From: Guyanagaster necrorhizus
Lineage: Eukaryota; Basidiomycota; Agaricomycetes; Agaricales; Physalacriaceae
DNA: 64,000 bases
Assembly (NCBI RefSeq): GCF_019112545.1
Contig: NW_025064942.1
Location: 2,713-66,712, forward strand
Direction of reading: 5' to 3'
Below the pieces are notes generated by a model that did not search any database, had not been told where the DNA came from, and worked only from the letters and a program-made list of their open reading frames with translations. The position numbers and the translations under genes were made by a program. Shown here piece by piece: positions 34,707-46,080 of this stretch. The first letter of the stretch is position 1, and each line of letters begins with the position of its first letter.

Positions 34707-36030
34707 ATGCCACCCTCAAACACATCATCCTCTGATCTCACAGACAACTTCTTCAAGCTATTAGCTTCCATTATAGGAACACTTCTAGGCTTATTGGCTA
34801 TCATACAACTTTGCTGTGAACAACAATCAGTAACAGCTTCAATAGTCAGGCACTATCAAGCCTTCCAACAGGTACAACAAATTTTGCACTATGTCACCTC
34901 TGACCTCCCCTTCTATGACATTCCTCCCTCTACTCAAGTCTTCTTTCAGCCTCCACTCAAACTCATACCTGAAGCCAGGCCTAGTGGCTTGAATCCAAAG
35001 AGCCCTAAAGAGAAAGAAGGATATCAATATCTCTTATGACCTCAACAAACCACTAGCAGAAACAACAACAGTCAACTCACTGGATTCAGGAATCCATGGG
35101 TCCCACCAGTGTTCCCTCCAGTCCCAGACTATGAGGACAAGGATCTCTCTGATGACTTCTTTGAGAATAAACCATCTCCTGACCCTTCCACTGCCTCTCC
35201 TGAGCATAGGATTGGAGACCATGCCTGGGACTCCCTTGATGCCACTAGAATGGCTCCAGAGTTCTAATATACATCTCCAAACTCTAACCATGACTCTCTC
35301 TATGCAATTCTGGAAGGAAGCTCAGCCTCATTCATCCACACTAGTATCTGTGAGACAGGACTTACAGACCTCAGCAACAGTAATGACAATGTCCCAAGAG
35401 GACCAATACAATTACACCAACATCCAGAAGACAGAGAATTTGAGCAGGCCTCTTAGCCTGGACATGATGAAACAGGAACAATCCAGAATGCTGCTGAGTA
35501 TGCAGTGGTCCAGGCTCAGAATGAGCATGAGGAAGCTCACTACAACCATCAGTTCCAACATCACCAGTGTGAGCTTAAGGCAGCCACATGGGGATTCAGT
35601 TCTCTGAGCTGGTATGGCCTCTGAACAGAAACCTTGGACTTTCTCTTCTGGGAGCCCAGCAGACCAGCAGAAACTGACCCATGGGCAGGATCTGCAGAAG
35701 CTGTCTCTTCTAGTGAAGCTGCTAGAAGAGACACTTATCCCCCTGCCCTCAGAACAGACAGTATCACAGACATTGACACTATCTCCTCCCATTCTGAGTC
35801 TATACTCAATGTCTATAGGCTTTGAGTCCCTCTCAACACTCACATTTTTGACTATGGCCTCCAGAGGTTCCTCAGAGGAAGAGTCACAGCATTCTTCCTT
35901 AATCCATGATTTTATAGAAACTTCTGCTGATATTGCTAAGAACTGGAGGAGCAAATAACATGCAGTGGCCATCAAGGAGACATTGAGATCAGTGCCAACC
36001 AATCCAATGAGCAGTCTCCTCCTAGAGCCA
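34707..36030 (+). pseudogene. Element 6 ORF1, decayed
   Basis: It starts at ATG 34707 with MPPSNTSSSDLTDNFFK and the hydrophobic SIIGTLLGLLAII segment, open for 110 codons and then broken. ORF1-frame similarity is still visible near 35640-35940 (FWEPSRPAETDPWAG; RTDSITDIDTISSHSESIL; LQRFLRGRV), matching the complete ORF1 C-terminal half. Confidence 0.75.
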
Positions 36031-37883
36031 ACCCCAACAGTTCAGGACCCAGCAGGAGGAACAATGACCAGCTCCCCTGTGACAATCAAGTTCTAGCCTC
36101 CATCTATCTATGACCAGCCTGACAACTTCTCTGCTGAGAACAGTGTGGAAGAGGCAGACAATGAGGATAAAGATAAGGAAAAGGACAGTGAGAAGAGGGA
36201 ACAGGACATTCCTCTTAAGTGGAGGGACTGAAAATATGCCAAAGAAGAAGTTGATGAAGAAGCTTTACTCAAAGAAGTGTGATAAGAACAGGAGAAAGAA
36301 TATTTAAGGCTGTATCAAGAAGAGACAGTGGTGTTGTGGTGAGACATTAGCTGGTTAATGTCTTCCCTTGGAAAGGAGTATACAGTCACAGATAATGCTG
36401 AAAAAATGGATATTTTACAGTATGCTGTGACTGAACAGGTGATTTTTTGATTTTTATTTATAATAGACACAACCCTATAGACCAACTGGAGCTGCTCCCA
36501 GCATACAAATCAAAGTACAAGGTTGAGCCAATGCCATGGACCCCCTTGGTCATGCTGAGATGTGCTGTCTATATGGCACCATCCCTCCAAACAGCTAGCA
36601 CTTGCTATATATACTCCACTCTATTGGTCCAAACCATGGCTAATCAGCTCACCCATAGCTGACCTCAGCCAATGAATCAGAACACTACCAGATTCTGAAA
36701 CCTCTGGACTGGCAAAAGCAGCAGGCTTCTCAGTGGGCAACTACCACACAATGAAGCTGAAGGAAGTGGGAAGGACCTGGTAAAGGATGTCCCTGAAGCT
36801 GTCAAGCTAGAATTCACTATCTGAAACAGAGTGATAGTATGAAAAGAAGCAGTGCCAGTGGAGAGTTTTATTGCTGATGATAACTCTCTCCACTTATTTC
36901 CTGGACTACTCATGGAGTGATGATGACCACTTTTTGATCAATACCTAAACCTGATGGGAGTGCCAACAGAAAACACTGCAGTCCTCTAGTATAGATCTGA
37001 CTTGCTCCAAAAATCTCACCCCTTCAAGAGTGCACCTGATGACATTAACTGCTTCCTTATTGACTGCAAACAATAGTTTGAAGTCTACACTGCCTTCCTT
37101 GGCACAGACATGACTAAGGTTGCATTTACTGCATCATACCTTGAAGATAAGGCAAAGACCTGGTGGATCCTCATATCATCCAACTTCTACTCTACAACCA
37201 GCTAACACCACTGACTGCCATCTTGGCCTGCCTTCAAGCAGGTGCTCAACAACAAGTTCATTGACCCTGCAGTACAGGAAGTATACAAGACCAAGATCAA
37301 GGAGTACAAGATGAGTGACAAGCCAGCCACTGAATACTTCAACAAGCTTGCTGGAATATGTGATGATATTGCTGATAATAGGCAGATAGTTGAAGCACTT
37401 AAATGAGGGACACCACCATCATACATAAAGATGATCTTGGACATCAGGGTGAATATACCAAAGGGGTATAATGTGTGGAAAGGATGAGTTGTCAAGATAT
37501 ACAAGGAATGGCAGAGACAGAAGGCTGAGCAATTGAATCTACAGGATAACTGCAAGCCATATCAGCTACAGAACTTGAAGCCTGGCAACCAAACTGGCAC
37601 TAAGACAACTGCCTCATTCTCCACCACCTCCAGTTATGAGATGCAGAAGACAGGGACAGGCACTACATACACCAGAGCCAGCAAGCCAATGGATATAGAC
37701 CAGCTGAAGAAGGAAGGGAAATGCTTCAATTGTAGACAGAAGAAACACTTATTGAGGGATTGTCTGAAGAAGAAGCACATATGAGAAGATATTAGAGCCC
37801 AGATCACCAAGTTGCAGAAGAAAGAGGAAGATCTCAGCAAGGATATGAAGGTTGAGAAAGTAAAAGACAGGGTCAACCAGTGA
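36031..37883 (+). pseudogene. Element 6 acidic frame and gag, decayed
   Basis: The acidic frame (PPSIYDQPDNFSAEN, then an Asp/Glu/Lys run) is followed near 36465 by YNRHNPIDQLELLPAYKSK. Here the position equivalent to the TGA of the complete element has no stop. The gag core is readable (FIDPAVQEVYKTKIKEYK near 37260). The knuckle is CFNCRQKKHLLRDC, with all four ligands kept. The gag stop (CAG TGA at 37878-37883) is at the same place as in the complete element. Confidence 0.75.
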
Positions 37884-38200
37884 GTGATTCCACTGGAGCA
37901 GCCAAAGGACTTAACAGTGTGTCAACAGTAACTGTGGGACAGACTAATAGTATTTCTGTAGGTACAACTATGTCTAACTTATATATGCATTTGAATATAC
38001 CCTGACCCCCAACTACTATGCACACACTGAAAGAATCATCAGAACAAAGAGATACATCCAATAAACAAAAACTCCAGGACAAGACTTAATCACTAAAGCC
38101 TAAATTGAGACCCTTATAAACTAATCAACATATGCAGTAACTACTTTAATTGACAGCAGCTGCACTGGAATCTCTATAAACCACTCTTTCATCAACAAGT

Positions 38201-38661
38201 TATTAGACTCAAGTCACACATGATCATAGACACATGATAAACTGTCATCACTTTGCACTTTGAGTGAAACAGCAGAGTTCACTGATGTGAATACTGATTG
38301 GTTATACTTCAAGGCCTTGTGATTGGCTCAAGAGTGAAATGGTATGAAGATAAACTTTAGCTCAAAGCTGGGTCATACCAGTGAGAGGTGTCTTACTTAT
38401 ATACAATTGTATAGTGTTACTATAAATACTTCTACTAATTGTGTCTTCCATGGTTATTATGCTTGTTGTTCTTGAGCATCACTGCTATCTACAATAATGT
38501 CATTGTGCATTGTTGAGCAGTATTGTCTTGTTGAAAGACAATAACCAACTGGACCTGTTGTGCTGACTAATCCAGTTCCATGGCTATAAGCACTGGTATA
38601 GGTGCTCTGGCTAAGCATATATAGGGGTTAATTCCAGAGAAAAGGTGAAAAAATCATAACA
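38201..38661 (-). repeat. Gypsy solo LTR in element 6 protease, TSD CAAGT/CAAGC
   Basis: 461 bp, TATTAGACTC (TG changed to TA) to CATAACA. Flanks CAAGT (38196-38200) and CAAGC (38662-38666), differing by one C-to-T. The protease frame continues across it. Confidence 0.85.
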
Positions 38662-41489
38662 CAAGCATGGTTTACTGACAAGGGCCACTGTGGCACCCAT
38701 ACCTGTATATAATGCTGCTGAGACAAAAAATCAAGCTGGTTCAATTACCAAATTCATTGAACTACAACTAACTATTGGAGACCACTCAGAACAAATTAAC
38801 TTGGCTGTCACTGACCTAAAAACTAAAGAGATGTTTCTTCACCATGATTGGCTCATACCCCATAATCCACTGGTCAATTGAAAGACCAGTCAGATCACAT
38901 TCACACAATGCCAATGCCACAAGATTCCCATTGAACTACCAGATGAAGACTCTAAAACTGATGGAATGAAAAAATGGAATATGGCAAAACAATCCTCACT
39001 GTCAACATACAACAGGCCTTGCATATTCACACAGTCTATCATGCCAATAACTTAGCAGCAAGGGCCAATAATGTGAAGGAGGAAAGAACATTTGAGGAGA
39101 TGGTATCTGAGTGGGCCCAAGACTACCGGGACCTATTCAGTAAGGAGAGCTTTGATGAGCTACCAGAGCCAAAACTCTGAGATCACATGATCAAGTGGAT
39201 CCCAAATATGAATGCCAATCTGGATTGCAAGACATACCCTTCTGGCAATCTGGAACAACAGGAACTTGACAAGTTCCTGGATGAGAACCTCTCCAGTAGA
39301 TAGATTAGACCTTCTAAATCTTCTATGGCTTTCCCCTTCTTCTTTGTCAAAAAGAAAGATGGCAAGCTCTGACTGATATAGGACTACTGAAAGCTGAACA
39401 AGATGATGATTAAAAACTATTATCCTCTTCTGCTTATCTCTGAACTCATAGACAAACTGTGAGGAGCAAAATACTACACTAAACTAGATGTCAGATGGGG
39501 GTATAACAATATGAGGATTAAGGAGGGTGACAAATGGAAGGTGGCATTCTGAACAAACCAGAGGCTATTCAAGCCCATGGTAATATTCTTTGGATTAACA
39601 AACTCACCAGCAACCTTCTAATAGATAATGAATGATATCTTCAAAGATCTCATCACCACTGAAAAGGTCACAATTTATCTGGATGATATTCTAATCATGT
39701 CCAAGGAATGTGAAGAGCACCAATGGCTTGTCTGACAGGTGCTTGCACTCATGAGGAAACACAAGCTTTTTCTCAAAGTGGAGAAGTGCAAGTTTGAAGT
39801 CCTGGAGACAGAGTATCTGGAGGTGATCATCAGTGAAGGGAGTATCTGAATGGATCCAATCAAGATGGCCAGAGTAACTGAGTGGCTGATTCTGAGCAAA
39901 AAGAAGGAATTATAATCCTTCTTCAGATTTACAAACTTGTACAGATGATTCATTCAGAACTATAGCAAAATCATTCATCTGATGATGCAACTGATGGAAA
40001 ATGCCCCATGGAATGGGAGACACTCTCAACAAGCTGCATTTAATGATCAGAAGTGATGACTTGCTGAAGACATAGTTCTTGCAATCCCAACATAAGATGG
40101 ATGATTTCAAGTCAAAGCTAATTCAAGTGAAGGGGTGATTGGAGCCATGCTTTCTCAGGAACAGGAAGGGAAATGGTGACCAGTGGCATTCTTATCCAAG
40201 GCATTGATGATCACTGAATGCAACTATGAAATCTACAATAAGATGCTCCTTGCCATAATAGTCCCCCTCACAGAATGGAGACATTACCTGATCAGAGCAG
40301 TTCAGATCTTCAAGATTTGGACTGATCACCAAAATCTCTGCTATTTCTGACTTCTTCAGAAGCTTAATTGACAATAAGCATGATGGATAACAGAGCTCTC
40401 TGAATATGACTATACACTACATCACAAAGCTGGAGCAGCAAACAGAAAGGCAGACCTGCTCAGCCACTGAGCAGACTCTGAGCAAGGAGGAGATGATAAT
40501 GCTGGCATCATGCTATTGAAATCTGAACATTTTTAGGCAATGATTATGTCAACAGAAGAAGAGATCCATGAGCAGATCAAGAGTGCCATGAGAGACACCA
40601 GCAAGTGAGACCAGCAAGTAGCTCCCTCACTTAATCATGAGTGAGGAATAGTGAAAGAGGGGGATCTGATCTACTATGATGGATGTATCTATATTCCATG
40701 AGATGAACAACTTAGGGGCAAAATCATCACTATATGTCATGACCATCTGACAGTGAGACATTCAGAGGTTGCAAAGACCAAGGAATTGGTATTACAGGAG
40801 TATTGGTGGCTGAAGATGAATCATGATATTGAATGCTATGTGAAAGCATGCAAAACTTGTCAATGGGAGAAGACATCAACCCAACCATGTGCAGCACCAC
40901 TTCACCCAAATAAGGTCTCTCAATCACTATGGACCCACATTTTGGTGGATATGATTATGAGTCTACTGGACTGTAATAGCTATGATGCTATACTCATTAT
41001 CATCAATTGCTTCTTGAAAGTGATCATTCCAGTCATGTGCTCAACAGAACTGACATCAGAAGGATGGGGCAAAATACTACATGATGAGGTATATGCTAAA
41101 TATAGCATGCCCCAAGTCATAATCTCTGACTGGGGACCACAATTCATCTCCAAATTTCTCAACAACTTATATCACCTTCTGAATATCTGCCACAATGTCT
41201 CCACCATAAATCACCTGCAGACAGATAGCCAGATGAAGTGAGTAAATCAGAAAATCAAGAAATACCTCTGGCTATTTAACAATTACTGACAAGATGATTG
41301 GGTTGAACTGCTTGCCCTCACTGCATTTCAGCACAATAACCACATCCACTCAGCCACTGCAAAGACACCATTCTTTATCAACTATGGCCATCACCCAAAC
41401 ATCTCACACATAGATTGCACCCATATGACAAACCCTGCTTCTTCTGACTTTGCACAAACTATGACTAAAATCCATAAAGAAACTCAGGC

Positions 41490-41960
41490 TGTTTGATTCA
41501 AGTTGCACATGATCAGAACACATAATAAACAGATGCTGTATCATATTCATGCAGTCATGTCTGAGTCCACTGTTTGTGTCTATTGACCAATATGCTTTAA
41601 GGCCATTGCAAGAGGCTTGAAAGTGAAGTGGTATATGAATAAACTTTAGCTCAAGGCTGGGGTTATATTAGCAAGAGCCTGCCTGCTTATATACTACTTG
41701 TCTATCAAGATAATTATAATACTGCTTTATTGTACTTGTCTAGGTCTTTGTGCCTATTGTCCTTAGGCATTGTTACTACCTACAAAAGCTATTGTGCATC
41801 ATTGAGAGTTTGTTGCTATATTGGAGAACAATGATGGATCAGCTTGTTGTGATGACTAAGCCTGCCCTATGGTCCTAAGCACTAGTCTAGGCACTCTGAC
41901 TAAGCATGAATAGGGGTTAATGTAAAGAAAAGAAAGAGAAAATGTGAGAAAATTGTAGCA
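41490..41960 (-). repeat. Gypsy solo LTR in element 6 integrase, TSD CAGGC
   Basis: 471 bp, TGTTTGATTC to GTAGCA. CAGGC flanks it exactly at 41485-41489 and 41961-41965. The pol frame (HKETQA / ALEQVA) continues across it. Confidence 0.9.
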
Positions 41961-42514
41961 CAGGCAGCTCTTGAACAGGTGGCATTATTAATGAAAAAAC
42001 AGTATGACAAACACCACATCTCAGCATGCCAATACTCTGTCAATGACAAAGTATGACTTGACACATCAAACCTTCATCTACTATGTCCCAAGCAAGAACT
42101 TGTGGACAAACACATGAGGCTCTTCTCTATCCTCACCAAAGTTGGAAACTCCACATACAAACTATGACTGCCCATTGGTTGGAAGATCCACAATGTATTC
42201 AATAAATTACTCCTCACACTCTACATAGCCTCTGCATTCCCAAATCAAGTGTGCCCCTCACTACCAGAATCTGAACTTATCAATAATGAGAAACACTATG
42301 AAATTGACCAAGTACTTAACAACCATCTCTGCAAAGTTCACACACATAGTGAAGGGTTCTGAATGACTGTTGACTACTTTGTTAGTTAGAAGGACTATGG
42401 CCCTGAATCTAACCAATGGGTAAATGAATGCCATATAGATGCAGACACCACAATACATGACTATGAATTCTCTCTTGAGTAACCATCAGGATGATGGTCT
42501 TAAGAGAAAGGTAG

Positions 42515-42975
42515 TGTTATAATTTTTTTCTTTTTTCTTTCTCAATCAACCCCTATTTATGCTTAGTCAGAGCACTTAAGACCAGTGCTTAGGACTGTGA
42601 GACAGACTTAGTCATCACAACAAGGCTCAGTCCATCATTGTCTTCTGATGCAATGATGCCTCTTAATAATAGACAATAATTTTTTGTAGATAGTAATGAT
42701 GCCCAAGGACAAGAGCACAAAAGCTTAAACAGATACAATTAGTAGTATTATATTTATCTCAATGAATGCACAGTATATAAGTAGCATAGCTCTTGCTGTA
42801 GATATCCAGCTTTGAGCTAAAGTTTATATCTTTACCATTCTACCTCAAGCCTCTTGTAATGGCCTTAGAACATAATACCATATAAACACATATAGTGAAC
42901 TTAGACATGACTGTACAAATATAATACAGTGCCTATTTATCATACATTTTAGTCATGTATTGCTCAGGCTTAACA
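42515..42975 (+). repeat. 3' LTR of element 6
   Basis: 461 bp, TGTTATAATT to TTAACA, followed by ACTGC. It contains AGCTTTGAGCTAA at 42808-42820 and TATATAAG near 42774. Confidence 0.9.
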
Positions 42976-43150
42976 ACTGCAACCAAAGGTGAGTAGGTTA
43001 TTTCATCCTTTTAGAGCTCTTATGCTGATCATTAGAATAGGATTGAATACAGACCATATTCTGCATATAAGGGCTATGTGCTTGTAGCCACACCACAGAA
43101 GAGAAAGTGAGAAGTATTCAGTGCCAGCCTATACACATGCATCTGTATGT
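42976..43150 (+). pseudogene. Downstream part of the acidic gene split by element 6
   Basis: After the duplication, ACCAAAG is followed by GTGAGTAGG (5' splice-like), a CTGAT-like branch site and an AATAG acceptor near 43032. A further in-phase segment (RRESEKYSVPAYT) is interrupted by one TAG. Tentative; see 32880-33712. Confidence 0.3.
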
Positions 43151-45239
43151 TGTAACAGTAATTAAATGCCAGTCATATTGAAATCAAGTTTGGAATAGGA
43201 ATATTGCAATAATATTACAAGAGAAGTATTCAGCATTGCATCATATTTCAGTCTATGTGTTCCAATGCCTGCATTGGAATGAGATAGGTTGAAACATGTG
43301 GTTAGAATAAATTGTACCACTATGTACAAAACAGTACTGATCATTAAATTCTTGCTAAAAAATGTGCATTGCAACAAGTTGCAACTGTTCCATCACTGAG
43401 TAACATCTGAGACATTAAATTTTGGAATAAAATCAAAGAATTTTCTATCAGGGCCAACTTTATAATCAGATATCTAATTTCATCACATTGTATAATACTT
43501 TTTCAGAACCAATCTATTTACAAAATTATAAAACAGGCCCTTCAAATATATGGCAAACATAGAAAAGAGGCTCCCTGGAGACAGATCCAGTGCATATGGA
43601 AGAAAGAAGATGGTTGTTTAGAATACTTGCATTCTCATGTAGGGCAGGTATAGTATAAATACTGATGTTTCCTCTGTGTTTTATATGTGGCAGCTCTGTG
43701 TTTGATTCCCTGTAACCATCATAGACTTGTAGTTTAGCCTTAAAAAAGTATTTCACTGTTTTACAGTCAAGACTCAAGAGGATGACTCTTACTAATAATC
43801 AAAGATACAACTAGCTTCAAGAGAAGAATTTTCTGTTAGTAAAGTGTATAATAGCTCAAGCAAGATTTTGAAACTGACTGAACCAAATTTACTCAATGAT
43901 TATGCTGTAGCAATAGCATGGATCCAGAAAGATGAGAACTGGTACCATGTGGAATGTCTTTGCTGATCTGAAGTGGAGCAGATGTAAAAGGTAGATGGAG
44001 CTACTGTATCAACACAAATTTTCCATTCATTAATGTCAGAACTGACCAGAATTTTACTGTAGTTTTTATACTCTGATGGTAAATCAAAGATTATATACAT
44101 TATATGTTAGTAGTTCTGCAATGTTTCCTCTAAAGACACATTCTGATAAGTGTCACATTCAAGAATTTGCCATATTTCATAACAGCCTTGAAGCATGGAG
44201 CAAAAGAGACTGACTCATCACTCCTTCTCATCTTGAAAAGATTTCATCGATCTGTTTCAGCATAAAGTCCTTTGAGAGAGTTATGAATTTTTGCTTTCAC
44301 TCTTACTCATTCCCCTGACAATAATACTCCACAGGAAGCACAGATCCCACACTATATTATGAGTAAAATGAACTTCCATGCAGGTAAGAGCCTTACTTTG
44401 ATTCCAAGTAACAGCATCTAGAATTGATTTATGAAGTGTAGTTTTTGTTGGCCTGGACATTGCTTTTGAAGCAGATCAATCATTGCCTGAGAAACCCTGA
44501 CTAAAACACTTAACATGTTATCATGTATAAAGAACATAAAGAAAAAAAGTTGCTCTGCTTCTTACAGTTATATGGTCATAGAGAATACTGAGTGCATCAG
44601 AAAGCTGCCTGATAACAAAAATGAGAAACATTGGTTTAATATTAGATGGATAGAAGAAAGTTAAATATGATATATGATTCTATGATCCTTTGAATGATAT
44701 CATAGTAAGGATACTGTCAGGATTCCTGTAATACCAGATTTGATGAGTGAGAGTATGAGTAAGGATCAAGGGGATAGTTATTAGACATGTAGATAGTTGA
44801 TAGCAATGCTAGCTTAATGAGAAATAAGTGATATTCAAGGAAGTCTATGAGATCAATGGTGGTGCCTGAATGATTCCTGAGAACCTGAAAATTAAGAATC
44901 TGAGATTGTGTTAAGAATGAGAAAGGTGCTCAGAGGTATGCAAGCCAGTATTATTTCTCTGAGTAATGTGTGAGCTCCTGGTTTAGTGTTCAGACAGAGT
45001 TTGGGTTTAAGAGACAGACAGCCCTCAATGTTGGAGGCACTATTCATGATGTAGGTTGTAAGGTAAACATACTAGCTAATTCCATATATAGTATTCTAGT
45101 AGATTCTAAGGATTGTGAGGTGATTGGGTATTACTAAGTCATATAGAGTAGTAGAAGGAAACAAGATACACTTTCTGAATCAAGAAAGAAAACAAAACTA
45201 AAGATTAAAGAATGTTTGAGTCAGGACTTAATCCTTAAT
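43151..45239. other. CpG-poor sequence without recognised genes
   Basis: Short minus-strand frames around 43526-44300 (for example YICSTSDQQRHSTWYQF) could be remains of a gene, but no family is recognised and stops are frequent. No repeat boundary found. Confidence 0.35.
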
Positions 45240-45606
45240 GGTCACAAAAGGTTCACATGTCAACTACAATTGGAAAATCATGGCTGACCCTGTGTTGGGC
45301 ATAGATGCAATCCTCCTGAGGTCCTCTTCATAGTACAATGTGACACATGCATTCATCACATCTGTCCATAAAGAGTAAAAAGGGATACTGCCTGTGTCAT
45401 TGAGTGGGCCAGAAAATACAGCTGTGATGAGGGCATCAAAAGTCTGCGCAGTACAGCCTGGATACTAATGGTGCTCATCAGTCTGTATCCAAACTGCAGT
45501 GGCCTGCTTGCTGAGGATGATGTCTGGACATTGGATGGAATGATTGAAGGAGGAATATTTACTGATGCACATCAGTGGGAAGGACAATAAGGAGTAGTAC
45601 TCAAAG
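45240..45606 (-). pseudogene. F-box gene relic, C-terminal part, split by the intact Gypsy element
   Basis: The minus-strand frame continues the gene at 53712-54693 across the insertion. It reads CPDIILSKQATAVWIQTDE, then FDALITAVFSGPLNDTG and LYYEEDLRRIASM. This matches the C-terminal pattern common in Agaricomycete F-box proteins with a beta-propeller-like region (GTAVWIQP..., LDYDEELGRI...). Stops have replaced some codons. The insertion lies in the codons for CKSFEYY. The family assignment is from recall, not from a search. Confidence 0.6.
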
Positions 45607-45611
45607 GATTT

Positions 45612-46047
45612 TGTTAAGCCCAGGCGACATGTGACAAGACAACACGTGATAGACAGGCGTCCCTTCGCACTTCGGGGGATCACCTGAATCCACTTATGAT
45701 GTTATCGACTCGGTGTGTCACAAGGCCACGAAGTGGCTCGAGAGTAGAATGGTATGAATATAAACTTTAGCTCGAAGCTGGGGGTTACCGACTAGAGCTG
45801 TCCTACTTAAATACTACTGAGGGATATCTAAATATACGACTACTTATTGTGCGTTGCTGTACCCTTTGTGCCCATTGTACTAGGGCATTGCTACCATACA
45901 TAAAAGGTTCGTTGTCGTCGAGCGCTGTTTCTTTGTCGAAGACAATGATAGATCTGGTTTGTGCTGACCAAGATCCCCATGGTCCAGTGTCGTGACTAAG
46001 CACAAAATAGGGGTTAAGAAAGAGGAAAAAATAGTAAAATCGTAACA
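45612..46047 (-). repeat. 3' LTR of the near-intact Gypsy element
   Basis: 436 bp, TGTTAAGCCC to CGTAACA on the plus strand (inverted TGTTA/TAACA ends). 433 of 436 bases match 53271-53706. Confidence 0.95.
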
Positions 46048-46058
46048 TTACCCCCTCG
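46048..46058 (-). other. Polypurine tract
   Basis: Minus strand CGAGGGGGTAA directly before the 3' LTR; the expected primer site for plus-strand DNA synthesis. Similar purine tracts precede the LTRs at 2438, 30850 and 42515. Confidence 0.7.
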
Positions 46059-46080
46059 TTAAGACCATCGTCCCGATGGC

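Larger units (their letters stand above)
37884..42482 (+). pseudogene. Element 6 pol, decayed and split by two solo LTRs
   Basis: Protease (TLIDSSCTGISI near 38145), RT (TIYLDDILIMSK near 39670, active site intact), RNase H, the integrase zinc region (ACKTCQWEK), the catalytic core (IISDWGPQFISK) and a chromodomain-like end are readable in order. Stops and frame changes are frequent. Interrupted at 38201-38661 (protease) and 41490-41960 (integrase C-terminal part). Confidence 0.85.
33713..42975 (+). mobile_element. Gypsy element 6: full-length but dead, TSD ACTGC
   Basis: 5' LTR from 33713 and 3' LTR to 42975, flanked by ACTGC at 33708-33712 and 42976-42980. It has the same gene order as the complete element: primer site, ORF1, gag, pol with chromodomain. 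Three solo LTRs of the same family (33894-34363, 38201-38661, 41490-41960), all minus, are nested in it. All genes are interrupted by stops. Confidence 0.9.

Noticed and set aside
34707..42482. An env-like gene after pol in these elements
   Set aside because: After the chromodomain stop only a short spacer and polypurine tract precede the 3' LTR in elements 2, 5, 6 and the intact copy.
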